Shown piece by piece: positions 35,511-44,126 of a stretch of 64,000 nt of DNA. Source of the DNA: Kitasatospora sp. DSM 101779 (lineage in GTDB: Bacteria; Actinomycetota; Actinomycetes; Streptomycetales; Streptomycetaceae). Position numbers and translations under genes: made by a program. A model generated the notes under the pieces. That model saw only the letters and a list, made by a program, of their open reading frames with translations, was not told the DNA's origin and did no database searches. The DNA is taken from positions 8,186,606 through 8,250,605 of the forward strand of contig NZ_JAHTIK010000001.1 in the NCBI RefSeq assembly GCF_025655475.1. Direction: 5' to 3'. Every line of letters begins with the position of its first letter. Positions within the stretch are counted from its first letter, which is position 1.

Positions 35511-35993
35511 ATGCCGTCGGTGATGGGGCTGCTGGAGGAGCGCGAGCGTGCTGCTCGGCAGCGGGTGGAGGTCCTGCAGGCCGAGTTGCAGGAGGCGGAA
35601 GCCGCGTGGGAGCGGTTCGTGATCGCCCGTCAGACGGTGGCCGAAGTCCTGGCAGAACCTGCTGCGGGCGAGGAGGTGCCGCCGGCTGGCGCAGCTGGTG
35701 AACGGCCTGCGCGGGTCGTCGGTGCCGTGCCCGGATCGGTGGTGCCGGTCTGGAGGGAAGGGCTCGCTCTCGACTCGCTTGCGCCGGACTACCAGCGGCT
35801 CGTGGAGGTCCTGGCGGGAAGCGGGGAAGAGATGGACTGTCGGCAGCTCGCGGCGGCCCTGGGTCTGGAGGTGGTCGCGGCGAAGGTGGAGGGAGTGCGG
35901 TCGAAGGTGAAGCGCCTGGCCGCGCGGGGCTGGCTGGCCGAGGAACGCCCGGGGATTTTCAGCGTGCTCGCCGGGCGAGCCGGCGACTCATGA
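35511..35993 (+). CDS. IS accessory protein: coiled coil plus winged-helix-like domain
   Basis: 160 aa; GGAGG precedes the ATG. Residues about 7-50 (LLEERERAARQRVEVLQAEL, then QEAEAAWERFVIARQTVAEV) form a long heptad helix. A variable proline/glycine linker follows. The C-terminal 75 residues (LAPDYQRLVEVLAGSGEEMD, CRQLAAALGL, KVEGVRSKVKRLAARGWLAE) look like a winged helix. It is the close counterpart of 49606-50100. Both copies are convergent with, and overlap by 35 bases, an IS5-family transposase, so the gene is part of the element. It may regulate or assist transposition. I know no experimental function. Confidence 0.75.
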   Translation: MPSVMGLLEERERAARQRVEVLQAELQEAEAAWERFVIARQTVAEVLAEPAAGEEVPPAGAAGERPARVVGAVPGSVVPVWREGLALDSLAPDYQRLVEVLAGSGEEMDCRQLAAALGLEVVAAKVEGVRSKVKRLAARGWLAEERPGIFSVLAGRAGDS

Positions 35994-36741
35994 CCACGCT
36001 CATCGACCAACGGATCATCGCCTCGGAGGTGTCGGTGCGGGTCTCGTAGTCGCGGGCCAGGCGGCGTGATCGCATCAGCCACGCGAACGTCCGTTCCACC
36101 AGCCACCTTTTCGGTAGCACCACGAAGCCCGTGGCGTCGTCGCTGCGTTTGACCACTGTCAGCGCGATGTTCAGGACATCGCGGGCGAGGTCGACCAGGC
36201 GTCCGGTGTAGCCGCCGTCGGCCCACACCAGCGAGATGCGCCAGTGCCGCTGACGCAGCCGGGCCAGCAGCGTCCCGCCGGCGTCGCCGTCGGTGACGGA
36301 GGCCGCGGTGACCAGCACCGTCAGCAGCAGCCCGAGGGTATCCACCGCGATGTGTCGTTTGCGGCCGTTGACCTTCTTCCCGCCGTCGAATCCCCGCGTG
36401 GCGGCCGGCACCGATGCGGCACCCTTCACCGACTGCGCGTCGATGATCCCTGCGGTCGGCTCCGGATCGCGGCCCGCCGCCTCGCGGACCCGGTCCCGCA
36501 GCCGGTCGTGGAACTCGACGACCAGGCCCTTGTCACGCCAGCGCCGGAAGAAGGCGTAGACGCGGTCCCAGGCGGGGAAGTCAGCGGGCACCGCCCTCCA
36601 GGCGATGCCGCCCGCGACCAGGTAGCGCACCGCGTCGACCAGCTGCCGGTGGCAATAGCCCTCCGGCTGCCCGCCGCGGCCTTCCAACCAGGCGGGCACG
36701 GGCATCGCGTCGCGTACGACGGCCCACTCCACGTCACTCAT
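35959..36741 (-). CDS. IS5-family transposase (element A)
   Basis: 260 aa from the ATG at 36741 (MSDVEWAVVRDAMPVP); the frame is open for another 42 codons upstream and the true start is uncertain. DDE marks: GIIDAQSVKGA (first Asp), VWADGGYTGRLVDLA (second Asp), KRWLVERTFAWLMRSRRLAR (Glu). Intact, no frameshift, so possibly active. The gene begins after a 230-base non-coding right end with a conserved hairpin and ends inside the convergent accessory gene. Confidence 0.85.
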   Translation of the reverse strand: MSDVEWAVVRDAMPVPAWLEGRGGQPEGYCHRQLVDAVRYLVAGGIAWRAVPADFPAWDRVYAFFRRWRDKGLVVEFHDRLRDRVREAAGRDPEPTAGIIDAQSVKGAASVPAATRGFDGGKKVNGRKRHIAVDTLGLLLTVLVTAASVTDGDAGGTLLARLRQRHWRISLVWADGGYTGRLVDLARDVLNIALTVVKRSDDATGFVVLPKRWLVERTFAWLMRSRRLARDYETRTDTSEAMIRWSMSVVMSRRLARRAR

Positions 36742-37066
36742 GTCGGACGGATACCTCGGCCGCCTGTGCGGCCGGTCACCGGCGTTCCCGAACCGGTGAG
36801 CGAGACAATCACACGATCGTGCAGCCGAGTTGGAACCGGCAGGCGTGAGGGCGTACAACGGCGGCAACCTGGCCTCCTGGCGTGCTCAAGGTCTTCGACA
36901 GACCCGAGCTGCACCAGAGGCCCTGCCTTCATGCCCGGCACGCGACAAGGTCACCCGACCGAGCTGATCCACTCGAACTCGTGCCCACCAAGCTCGGGAC
37001 GACAACGGCTGGCCAGGTCACCGAGCCGGAGCCGCTCGGAGCCGGCCGTTGACCGTGTCCGCGGGC

Positions 37067-37681
37067 TCATTCCCGAAGGTTTTTCGACCAGTCACCCCGA
37101 GGGCGATAGGCACGGCTGTCACCGACCTGCTTCGTCCCGCCGGGAACGACGTCCCCGTGGTACGGATACTGTTCGGTCACTGCCGCCAGCAGGAACTCCA
37201 GGAAGCCGCCCTCGAACACGTCCCACTCCCACATCGAGTGGAACTTGGCGGCCACCGGCCACCGGTCCGGATCCGGGCCCCGCATCAGCCAGAAGAAGTG
37301 GTCGGAATTGTAGTTGTTACCCCACTTCAGCAGGCCGCCCTCGGCCGGGAACAGCGGATACGGGCACTCCCTGTAGTCCCCGTCCCGGTAGCACTCGGCC
37401 AGCCAGGCACAGTATCCGTAGGGCTCCGTCGTGTCGTACAGGAACCCCTCGAAGCCGGACGGCACCGCGGCGTGGGGACTGGGGACTTCCGTTGGTGTGA
37501 AAATGTGCAGCTCGTTGCTGATGCTGACCGACCCGTACCGGTCGGCGAACGCCCGGTAGTCCGCGGGCAGCTGGAAGCCGATCGCCGCAGGTGCGAGCTC
37601 CCACGGGACCGGGGTCACGCCGTCCGCGGGCGGCGGCCCGATCACCACGCCGAGTCGATCCAGCATCTCCTCGATGTCCAT
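37067..37681 (-). CDS. SUKH (SMI1/KNR4)-family protein
   Basis: 204 aa; the ATG at 37681 has GGGAG 5 bases upstream, better than the ATG 12 bases further out. Pattern: IEEMLDRLGVVIGPPP, AAIGFQLPADYRAFADRYGS (SUKH core), EGGLLKWGNNYNSDHFFWLM, DRWPVAAKFHSMWEWDVFEG and a C-terminal helix FLEFLLAAVTEQ. SUKH proteins are typically immunity partners of polymorphic or contact toxins. No toxin is adjacent, so it is an orphan immunity-type gene. It stands between the right end of IS element A and a second copy of that right end (37770-37885). Confidence 0.75.
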   Translation of the reverse strand: MDIEEMLDRLGVVIGPPPADGVTPVPWELAPAAIGFQLPADYRAFADRYGSVSISNELHIFTPTEVPSPHAAVPSGFEGFLYDTTEPYGYCAWLAECYRDGDYRECPYPLFPAEGGLLKWGNNYNSDHFFWLMRGPDPDRWPVAAKFHSMWEWDVFEGGFLEFLLAAVTEQYPYHGDVVPGGTKQVGDSRAYRPRGDWSKNLRE

Positions 37682-37769
37682 GCCCACTCCCATCGGTCGC
37701 CCGTTCCCGCCGGAGGCTATCCGCCTGCGGTGACACCGCAGGCGGCAGGGCCCAGCCCCGCAGCGTCCT

Positions 37770-37885
37770 GGCACCCGAACTGTGCGGGAGGTCCCACTTC
37801 CATGCCCAGACGACCAGAGGATCATCCGACCGAGGCAGCAGACTCGAACTCACGATCACCAAGCTCGATTGAGCAACGGCTTCTA
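37770..37885. repeat. Orphan copy of the IS right end
   Basis: About 115 bases similar to the terminal part of elements A and B (CCAGAGG...CTTCATGC..., ATC.CCGACCGAG, CACCAAGCTCGATTGAGCAA then CGGCTTCT), without any transposase. Same orientation as the right end of element A, with the SUKH gene between them. Confidence 0.65.
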
Positions 37886-39342
37886 ACCTTGATTTTTAAG
37901 CTGCTGCTGCGATCTTGGCGAGGTGGGCTTCGAGCGTGGGTTCGCGTTTGACGGTCTTCCCGACGTCGTAGCGGGGTGTCGGCCTGCGGTTCTTCGCGCC
38001 GGGGGCGGCCGGGGCCGGGGCGTGTCGGTTGTGGCACGGCTGCCGGACAGGGCGTCTTCGCGCGGATGTTGCGGAACCCGCGTCGGACTCGGGCGGGCGT
38101 GAGCTTGTTCGGCGGGGCAGGTTTCTCCCAGGGCCGGCGTAGGTCCTCGGCGAGGGGGCGGGCGAGGCGGAGCTGGGTGTGTGCGGCGATGATCAGCCAG
38201 GTCCACAGGTCGGCGGTGTCCGAGCGGCGGATCTTCGGGGCGGTCCATCCGAGTGTCTGCTTCATGAGCCGGAAGGTGTGTTCAAGGTCGAATCTGCGTA
38301 GGAACGTGCGCCAGATCCGGTTCAGGTGCTCGGCGTCGATGCCGGTGGCGGATGACCACAACCACAGTGGCTTCGCGTCCCGTTCGCCGGGCAGGTGCTC
38401 GGCCTTGAGGCGGACCAACGTGCCGTGGATCAGCGGGATTTCGCCCTGGTGGTCCAGCCACGGCCCGCGCTTTTGCAGGCGCTGGTGCATCCGGTCCCAC
38501 GATCTCGCCTCGGCCTTGCCGTAGCGGGTGGTGTCCGTGGTGGTGGTCGCGTCCGGGGTGTGCCAGCTGTCGGGCTTGGCGAAGGTGAAGACGCCGCCGT
38601 GCTTGCGCGGGCGTCCGCCCTTGGGGCCGGAGCGGGGCTCGCTCGGGTCGCGGAGCATGACCCGGTCCGAGCGCAGTCGGCCGATCAGCTCGACGGGCAG
38701 GTCGGCCAGGACGTAGGCCAGGCGGGTCACGTCGTAGCCGGCGTCCATGACGACGAGGATGTCCGGATCGCCCTGGCGCCAGTGGCCTGCCGCGATGACG
38801 CGGTCGACGACCTCGCGCAGCTGGGCCGCGGTGACGGCGGTCGCGTCGTCGGCCGGTCCCAGCCGGACCGCGTCCAGCAGCCCGACCCACGACGTGCGCC
38901 CGGACTCCAGGGCGGCGACGAAGGAGTACGGCCAGCCGGGGACGAGCTGATCGGCGCTTCGCCCGCGACCGTAGACGTGGCAGAACAGGCGCTCGTCGCT
39001 GGTCGGGGCGTCGGGCCGCAGCCAGTTGGAGACATCCACGGCCAGAGCGATCCTCCCGTCCGCGAGCCGCGGCAGCGGCAGCCCGGCCAGAGTGCGGCGC
39101 AGCCGCGTCGGCTCCATCCAGCCCCGGTCCAGCGCCTGGTACAACGCGCCGTGCCCGCGCCGGTGCTCGGCCGCGAGCGACAACTCGACCAGCGTCTTCA
39201 CCGGCCCGTCCGTGCACAGCACCGCGTCGGTGAGCTCGAAGAGCGCGTCAGCGCGGGCGTACAGGCAGTCGTAGAACTCAACCCGAAAGCGGGACAAGAT
39301 GCCCAACCCGTCGCCTGCGGGCGGATCGAGGGGGAGACTCAT
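37822..39342 (-). CDS. Transposase of the NF041680-like DDE family, C-terminally frameshifted
   Basis: The open frame of 506 aa starts MSLPLDPPAGDGLGILSRFR, then FELTDAVLCTDGPVKTLVEL, RIALAVDVSNWLRPDAPTSD (first Asp), ILVVMDAGYDVTRLAYVLAD (second Asp), RFDLEHTFRLMKQTLGWTAP (Glu) and WTWLIIAAHTQLRLARPLAE. This is the transposase type often annotated NF041680 in Streptomyces. Near 38010 the frame shifts: the natural tail (AKNRRPTPRYDVGKTVKREP, then TLEAHLAKIAAAA) lies one frame away and ends at 37896, so the last 60 or so residues of the open frame are spurious. The element sits next to an orphan IS right end. Confidence 0.75.
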   Translation of the reverse strand: MSLPLDPPAGDGLGILSRFRVEFYDCLYARADALFELTDAVLCTDGPVKTLVELSLAAEHRRGHGALYQALDRGWMEPTRLRRTLAGLPLPRLADGRIALAVDVSNWLRPDAPTSDERLFCHVYGRGRSADQLVPGWPYSFVAALESGRTSWVGLLDAVRLGPADDATAVTAAQLREVVDRVIAAGHWRQGDPDILVVMDAGYDVTRLAYVLADLPVELIGRLRSDRVMLRDPSEPRSGPKGGRPRKHGGVFTFAKPDSWHTPDATTTTDTTRYGKAEARSWDRMHQRLQKRGPWLDHQGEIPLIHGTLVRLKAEHLPGERDAKPLWLWSSATGIDAEHLNRIWRTFLRRFDLEHTFRLMKQTLGWTAPKIRRSDTADLWTWLIIAAHTQLRLARPLAEDLRRPWEKPAPPNKLTPARVRRGFRNIRAKTPCPAAVPQPTRPGPGRPRREEPQADTPLRRREDRQTRTHARSPPRQDRSSSLKIKVRSRCSIELGDREFESAASVG

Positions 39343-39557
39343 ACGCAGCGGCCGTTCTCTCGTGCTTCGTGACTAGACATCTCGAAGCGTGGAGAACGGC
39401 CGCCTCCGCTGTCCCGGGAAGAACCGCGGATCAGCAGGTCGGGTGACCTGCGAGGTTAAACGGAAAGCTAACGTCAGGGTGCAGCCCGCCAGCGCACCCC
39501 GAAGGCCAGCCCACGGCGCGAGCCAGCACGATCCCGGTGGCCCTACCCTGGGCGGGC

Positions 39558-39740
39558 CTACCAGGCCACGCCCAGGGCCTCCAGCCGCCCGAGCTGCTCC
39601 GGAGTGAGCTTGTCTCGTCTGCTCTTCTGGTTGTTCAACCAGGTGCCCAGCGATGTTCCGCCCTCGCGATGGGGCCTGGGCACACGCGCATGGCCCTCCC
39701 GGACACCTTCGGCTTCGCGTCGGCTGCGGCCTTGGCCGCC
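39558..39740 (-). pseudogene. Helicase-associated (HA) domain fragment
   Basis: The minus strand ends with SLGTWLNNQKSRRDKLTPEQ then LGRLEALGVAW. It is preceded in other frames by AKAAADAKPKVSG-like codons and VCPGPIAR. This is the last repeat of the helicase-associated domain found at the C-terminus of large actinobacterial DEAD/DEAH helicases (lG.Wl.nqr.rr..L...q...L..LGi.W). The rest of the helicase is missing. Confidence 0.55.
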
Positions 39741-39757
39741 ACCAGTCCCGTGTGGAC

Positions 39758-39799
39758 GGTCACGTAATTCCCCAAGAGCTCTGGTCACGCAATTCCCCA
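39758..39799. repeat. Tandem 17-bp repeat
   Basis: GGTCACGTAATTCCCCA at 39758-39774 and GGTCACGCAATTCCCCA at 39783-39799, one difference, 25-base period. It lies between the helicase fragment and a truncated gene, suggesting an element border or a protein-binding site. Confidence 0.6.
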
Positions 39800-39833
39800 G
39801 GTCGTGGCTGTGTGAGGGGCTAGGTTGGTGAGC

Positions 39834-40127
39834 GTGACGATGCGGGGGCGGATGTATCGGTATGTGGGTCCGGCGGAGCTGAAGGCGCTCGTCCGGGCGG
39901 GTGGTGAGGGTCGGAGCGTCCGCTCGTCGGCGGACTTGGGCGAGTGCGTCTCCGCGCTGACCCTGGATGAGTTGGCCGAGCCGTTCACGTTCGTCGTCGA
40001 TGCCGGCGGGGTGCTGCGACTGGCTCCGCGCCGCAGCGAGCACGTGGTGTGCGCCGGCGGCGAAGAGGTCCTGAGCGCCGGTGAGATGAGCTTCCGTGAG
40101 GAGTCCGGGCGGCGTCGCGGTCGGTGA
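39834..40127 (+). CDS. Truncated hypothetical protein
   Basis: Frame from GTG 39834 (ATG 39840 also possible): MRGRMYRYVGPAELKALVRA, then AELGECVS-like helix, LDELAEPFTFVVDAGGVLRL and APRRSEHVVCAGGEEVLSAG. I recall a conserved streptomycete protein of unknown function with this start and a cysteine-rich C-terminus. Here the sequence is cut at about 40110, where a truncated IS5 transposase begins on the opposite strand, so only the N-terminal ~90 residues are native. Confidence 0.5.
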   Translation: MTMRGRMYRYVGPAELKALVRAGGEGRSVRSSADLGECVSALTLDELAEPFTFVVDAGGVLRLAPRRSEHVVCAGGEEVLSAGEMSFREESGRRRGR

Positions 40128-40590
40128 CGGATGCGGCGGTGACCAGGACGGTCAGCAGCAACCCGAGGCTGTCCACCACGATGTGCCGCTTGCGCCCCGG
40201 TACCTTCTTCCCTCCGTCGTAGCCGGACGTGGCGGAGGGCACCGACGCGGCGGCCGGAACCGACTGGGCGTCGATGATCCCCGCCGTCGGCTCCGGATCC
40301 CGCCCGGCGGCCTCGCGGACCTTCCCACGCAGCCGGTCGTGGAGCTCCTTGATCAGGCCCTGGGACCGCGTCTACGCCTTCTACCGGCCCTGGTCCCGCC
40401 AGCGCCGGTAGAAGGCGTAGACCCGGTCCCAGGCGGGGTAGTCCGCCGGCATCGCCCGCCAGGTGATCCCACAGCGCACGGCGTCAAGCATCTGCCGGTG
40501 GCAGTAGCAATCCGGCTGCCCGCCACGGCCCTCCAGCCACGCCGGCACTGGCATCGCGTCCCGCACGACCGCCCACTCCGCGTCCGTCAT
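40110..40590 (-). pseudogene. Truncated IS5-family transposase (relative of elements A/B)
   Basis: The minus strand from 40590 reads MTDAEWAVVRDAMPVPAWLE and RGGQPDCYCHRQMLDAVRCG, with a deletion of the usual YLVAGG. Then come AWDRVYAFYRRWRDQG, a small duplication (a 16-base YAFYR segment appears twice, inverted, near 40370-40420), ELHDRLRGKV-like codons and YDGGKKVPGRKRHIVVDSLG then LLLTVLVTAASVTDRDAA. The second catalytic Asp and the Glu are gone. Its right end is complete (40578-40855). Confidence 0.7.
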
Positions 40591-40855
40591 GTCGGAGGGA
40601 TAAAGGGTTCGCGATCCGGACGGTCGCCGGCATTCCCGAACCGGTGAGCGAGGCAATCACACGACCAGGCGGCCGAGTTGGACTCCACCGGCGAGACAGC
40701 ACAAGACTGCAACACAGGGCCTCCTGGGCATCGGACTTCGACAATCCCGAGCTGACCAGGAGGCCCTGCCTTCATGCGCACACTGGCCGGAGATCACTCC
40801 ACCGTGGCTCCTCGCTGGAACCGATGCCCACCATGATCAGTACGACAACGGCTTC
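40578..40855. repeat. IS right-end repeat, copy 1 (about 278 bp)
   Basis: Near-identical to 42426-42705 in the same orientation; both end ACGACAACGGCTTC. Includes the first codons of the transposase and a perfect 13-bp hairpin (CAGGGCCTCCTGG/CCAGGAGGCCCTG, 40715-40768). The two copies bracket the SnoaL-like and ECF sigma genes. Confidence 0.85.
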
Positions 40856-40865
40856 AGCAAAGGGC

Positions 40866-41276
40866 TCAGTTTCCAGTCGCCAGCACCGGGCTGTTGTGAT
40901 AAGCGGCGATCAGCCACTGGCCGTCCTGCTTCTCGAAGACCCAGGTCGCGTTCACCTTGCCCGCGTCCGGCACCTCGGCCTGGCCGGCGAACAGGATGCC
41001 GGATTCGCTGATGACGATCGCGGCGTCCCTGCCGACGAAGCGCAGGCTGAGCTGCTTGTTGTAGGTCGAGGTGCCCTTGAGGGGCCCGGCGAAGGCCATG
41101 GCCATGGCGTCGCGGATGGCGTCGCGGCTGTCGCGCAGCGAGCCGGTCATGATGGCGGTCGCGTCCGCGGTGTAGTCGGCGACCATGCCGTCGGCGTCGC
41201 CGGCCTCCCATGCCTTGTAGGAGTCGACCAGGACGGCCTGGATGGCGGCCGCGTCTGCCGCGCGGTTGTCTGACAT
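40866..41276 (-). CDS. SnoaL-like (SgcJ/EcaC-type) protein
   Basis: 136 aa; the ATG at 41276 follows AAGGGAGA. Pattern: MSDNRAADAAAIQAVLVDSY, KAWEAGDADGMVADYTADAT, SLRDSRDAIRDAMAMAFAGP, RDAAIVISESGILFAGQAEV and VFEKQDGQWLIAAYHNSPV. This is a cone-shaped NTF2-like fold (DUF4440/SgcJ type), used as enzyme or ligand-binding domain. It follows the ECF sigma gene by 47 bases on the same strand, so the pair forms one transcript. The sigma factor itself has an NTF2-like tail, hinting at a shared ligand. Confidence 0.8.
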   Translation of the reverse strand: MSDNRAADAAAIQAVLVDSYKAWEAGDADGMVADYTADATAIMTGSLRDSRDAIRDAMAMAFAGPLKGTSTYNKQLSLRFVGRDAAIVISESGILFAGQAEVPDAGKVNATWVFEKQDGQWLIAAYHNSPVLATGN

Positions 41277-41323
41277 CGGAGTCTCCCTTGTGAGCGGTTC
41301 GCCCGGGTGCTCCGGCGAACTCG

Positions 41324-42340
41324 TCAGTACATACCGGCGGCTGGGCTGGAACTGTTCGCGTCCGCGGCGGGGAATTCTCCGGGGTCGAGTTCGGCGGCCA
41401 GACCGAAGGAGGCGAAGATCTCGGAGTCTTGGAACACCGAGTTCCGGCTGATGCCCTCGGCGGTGACGGTGAAGATCTGCAGTGTGTGCAGTTCGTATCC
41501 GTCGCCGACGCGTCGGTAGGCGGCGAACCCGTGCTGGCCGTTGGCCGTGACCGCGGTGAGGCGCCAGTCCGTTCCGGCCGCCTGGAAGACCCATTCCATG
41601 AACAGGCCGTAGTTGCCGGGGCCGGTGAACCAGTTGAGCATCGGCGGCATCTCCATGATGACGTCCTCGGTGAGCAGCCGCTTGAGGCCCTCGACGTCGG
41701 CCTGCTCGAACGCCTTCATGTAGCGGTCGACCCAGGCGCGCTGCTCGGCCGCGGACGGCTCGCTGAGACGTTCCGGCTGGGCCTCGACTTCCTGTACCCG
41801 GGTACGCGCCCGATGCAGGGAACTGTTCACCGAGGCGACGGTGGCGCCGAGGATGTCTGCTGCCTCGGACGCGGAGAAGCCGAGCACGTCACGCAGGATC
41901 AGCGCTCCGCGCTGACGCGCCGACAGATGCTGCAAAGCGGCGGCGAACGCCAACCGCAGGCTGCTGCGGTCGACGACGGCCGCGGCCGGATCGCCCGCGT
42001 CCAGCAGCGCGTCCGGCAAAGGCTGGAGCCAGACAGCGTTCTCGCCCCGGACAAGTGGCCCGAGCGGGTGCGACGCGGCCACCAGACCCGCCGGCAGCGG
42101 CCGGCGGCCGCGGACCTCCAAGGCGGTCAGGCAGACGTTGGTCGCGATCCGGTACAGCCAGGTGCGCAGTGAGCTGCGGGTCTCGTCGTACTGCTCCCGC
42201 GCCCGCCATGCCCTCAGGAACGTGTCCTGGACCAGGTCCTCCGCGTCGTGAGCCGAGCCGAGCATCCGGTAGCAGTACGCCAGCAGCTCTGTCCGGAACG
42301 GTTCGATCAGGCGATCGAAGCTCTCCACCTTCGCCGTCAT
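41324..42340 (-). CDS. ECF sigma factor with C-terminal SnoaL-like domain (SigG/SigX5 type)
   Basis: 338 aa from ATG 42340 (GGGCGGGGG upstream). Sigma region 2: LLAYCYRMLGSAHDAEDLVQ, DTFLRAWRAREQYDETRSSL, then RTWLYRIATNVCL. Region 4: LSARQRGALILRDVLGFSAS, then EAADILGATVASVNSSLHRA. A SnoaL_2 domain (about 205-325) follows: RYMKAFEQADVEGLKRLLTE, DVIMEMPPMLNWFTGPGNYG. This architecture belongs to the SigG-like ECF group, where the C-terminal domain replaces an anti-sigma factor as sensor. No anti-sigma gene is nearby. It lies between two copies of an IS right end. Confidence 0.88.
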   Translation of the reverse strand: MTAKVESFDRLIEPFRTELLAYCYRMLGSAHDAEDLVQDTFLRAWRAREQYDETRSSLRTWLYRIATNVCLTALEVRGRRPLPAGLVAASHPLGPLVRGENAVWLQPLPDALLDAGDPAAAVVDRSSLRLAFAAALQHLSARQRGALILRDVLGFSASEAADILGATVASVNSSLHRARTRVQEVEAQPERLSEPSAAEQRAWVDRYMKAFEQADVEGLKRLLTEDVIMEMPPMLNWFTGPGNYGLFMEWVFQAAGTDWRLTAVTANGQHGFAAYRRVGDGYELHTLQIFTVTAEGISRNSVFQDSEIFASFGLAAELDPGEFPAADANSSSPAAGMY

Positions 42341-42425
42341 GCCCCCGCCCTTCACCGCTCCACTCGCGGCCACTATATCCAGCGGCTCCGGCGGGGGCGT
42401 CCTGGCGTGAGGCGGCGCCGGAAAA

Positions 42426-42705
42426 CCGCGTCCGTCATGTCGGAGGGATAACAGGGCTCGCGATCCGGACGGTCGCTGGCATTCCTGAACCGGTGAGCGA
42501 GGCAATCACACGACCAGGCGGCCGAGTTGGACTCCACCGGCAAGACAGCGCAAGACTGCAACACAGGGCCTCCTGGGCATCGGACTTCGACAATCCCGAG
42601 CTGACCAGGAGGCCCTGCCTTCATGCGCACACTGGCCGCAGATCACTCCACCGTGGCTCCCCGCTCGAACCGATGCCCACCATGATCGGTACGACAACGG
42701 CTTCT
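42426..42705. repeat. IS right-end repeat, copy 2 (about 280 bp)
   Basis: Second copy of 40578-40855, starting at the same transposase codons and ending ACGACAACGGCTTCT, with the same hairpin (42564-42617). It carries no transposase beyond the first few codons. Confidence 0.85.
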
Positions 42706-42756
42706 CATGCCGCAGGCGTGTTGCTGCCGTGAACTTCGCGGGGTTGTAATCGCGGG

Positions 42757-43908
42757 GTGCCTCGAACCCCGCCGTCCGGCGCAGACACCGAATTGATCAA
42801 GACCCTCGCGGACGGCAGCGTCACCGTGACGGTGCCCCAGCTGGAGCGCTGGCGCACGGCCGGGCTCCTTGCGCGCCACCCCCGCAGCGGTCTCGGCCGG
42901 GGACGCGGCAGCAGCTCCGTGCTCCTGCCGGCCACTGTGGCGCAGGCCGAGATGCTCGCCCGCACCACCCGCCAGGGCCGCGCCCCGGCCTCCCTCGCCG
43001 CCGGCCCTCTCCTGCCGAGACTGCGGGACTCATCACCCGCCGCGCTGCGCGAGGCCGTCACCGCGGCCCTGCGCCGTTCCATCGCCGAGCTCACCGCCCA
43101 CACGCCGGGCACCAGCCTGTCGGGCGAGGCGGCGGACGACGCACGCGCCGAGGCCCTGCTCGCCACTGCTCACCGGCACGCCGAGAGCGCGGCCGGAGGC
43201 CTGCTGGAGTCCCACACCTTCCTCCTCGACATGGCCGCCGAGCAGCACGTGGACACCCACGGCATCCCGCGGATACCCGAGTGGAAACACCCCGGGCCAC
43301 CTGCTGGCGGCCGGACTACGGCTCTTCGCCGGCGGACCAGACGCCATCGGACCGGACGAGATCGCGGAGGCCGTGGGCCACGCCCTCGGTCTGCCCGAGG
43401 AGAAGATCGACGACATGGTGGGCTCGGCCGCCGCCCACGAGATCGAGGCGCTGCACCGTGGCGAGAACCCGTGGCCCCCGCCCGCCGCTGCCCTCGATGC
43501 CGAGTCGATGATCGTGGCAGTGGCCGTGGCGTCCGACGAGGAACTGCTGCGGGCAGCCCGGGCGACGCTCACAGCCACCAGCTTGCAGACGGTGGCCATC
43601 CTCGGCAGCGTTCTCGGCCTCGCGTCCGAGGAGCCGACAGAGCCAGGGGAGGCGGTCCCATTCCGGATGAAGCCGGAGGGCGTGCTGCGAATGCTCCGCC
43701 ACCCGGTCTGGTGGCTCTGGGGGCAGTTCGTCACCTTCGGCTCGCTCCAGCGCGAGGAGGACCTCGCCGCCAGGATCGCGCTGGCCCTCGCACCGGGGCG
43801 CACGCCGGCACCGACGCGCTCGAGACCTATGCACGCTTCCTGCACACCGAACTCGGCCTCCCTGACGAGCACCTGCACGATCACGAGGAAGCCCGCACCC
43901 GCCCGTAG
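42757..43908 (+). pseudogene. Hypothetical DNA-binding-like protein with two frameshifts
   Basis: Frame 1 from 42757: MPRTPPSGADTELIKTLADG, VPQLERWRTAGLLARHPRSG (MerR/HTH-17-like wing), then a helical region to HVDTHGIPRIPEW near 43285. The sense then continues one frame away (GHLLAAGLRLFAGGPDAIGP, then DEIAEAVGHALGLPEEKIDD, LQTVAILGSVLGLASEEPTE) to about 43800. It returns to frame 1 for HAGTDALETYARFLHTELGL, PDEHLHDHEEARTRP and the stop. Family unknown. The two compensating shifts suggest a recently broken gene of about 380 codons, or two sequencing errors. Confidence 0.6.
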
Positions 43909-44126
43909 GCCGATCGCTGTCCTGCGGGCGGGCATTCGAGCGAGTCTGCCTCCAGCCGACCGGACGCCGCCGTATCGTCGAGGGCGCAGGGCGACGTGCT
44001 GCCGCCGCTGCCCCTTGGATGCCCGGCCCGGCCGCTCCCCCCGTGCGGCCGGGCCGCGTTGCACCGGGAGAGGTGTCCTGAAGGCGGCGGTGCAGGGCGC
44101 GACAGGCGGCGCGGCAAGACGCGAGT

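Larger units (their letters stand above)
35398..37012. mobile_element. IS5-family element A with accessory gene
   Basis: Ends: AGAAGCCGTTGTC (35398-35410) and GACAACGGCT (37001-37010), inverted. It carries a 160-aa accessory gene (plus) and a transposase (minus) whose 3' ends overlap, then about 230 bases of non-coding right end upstream of the transposase. Element B (49492-51116) has the same plan. Confidence 0.75.
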
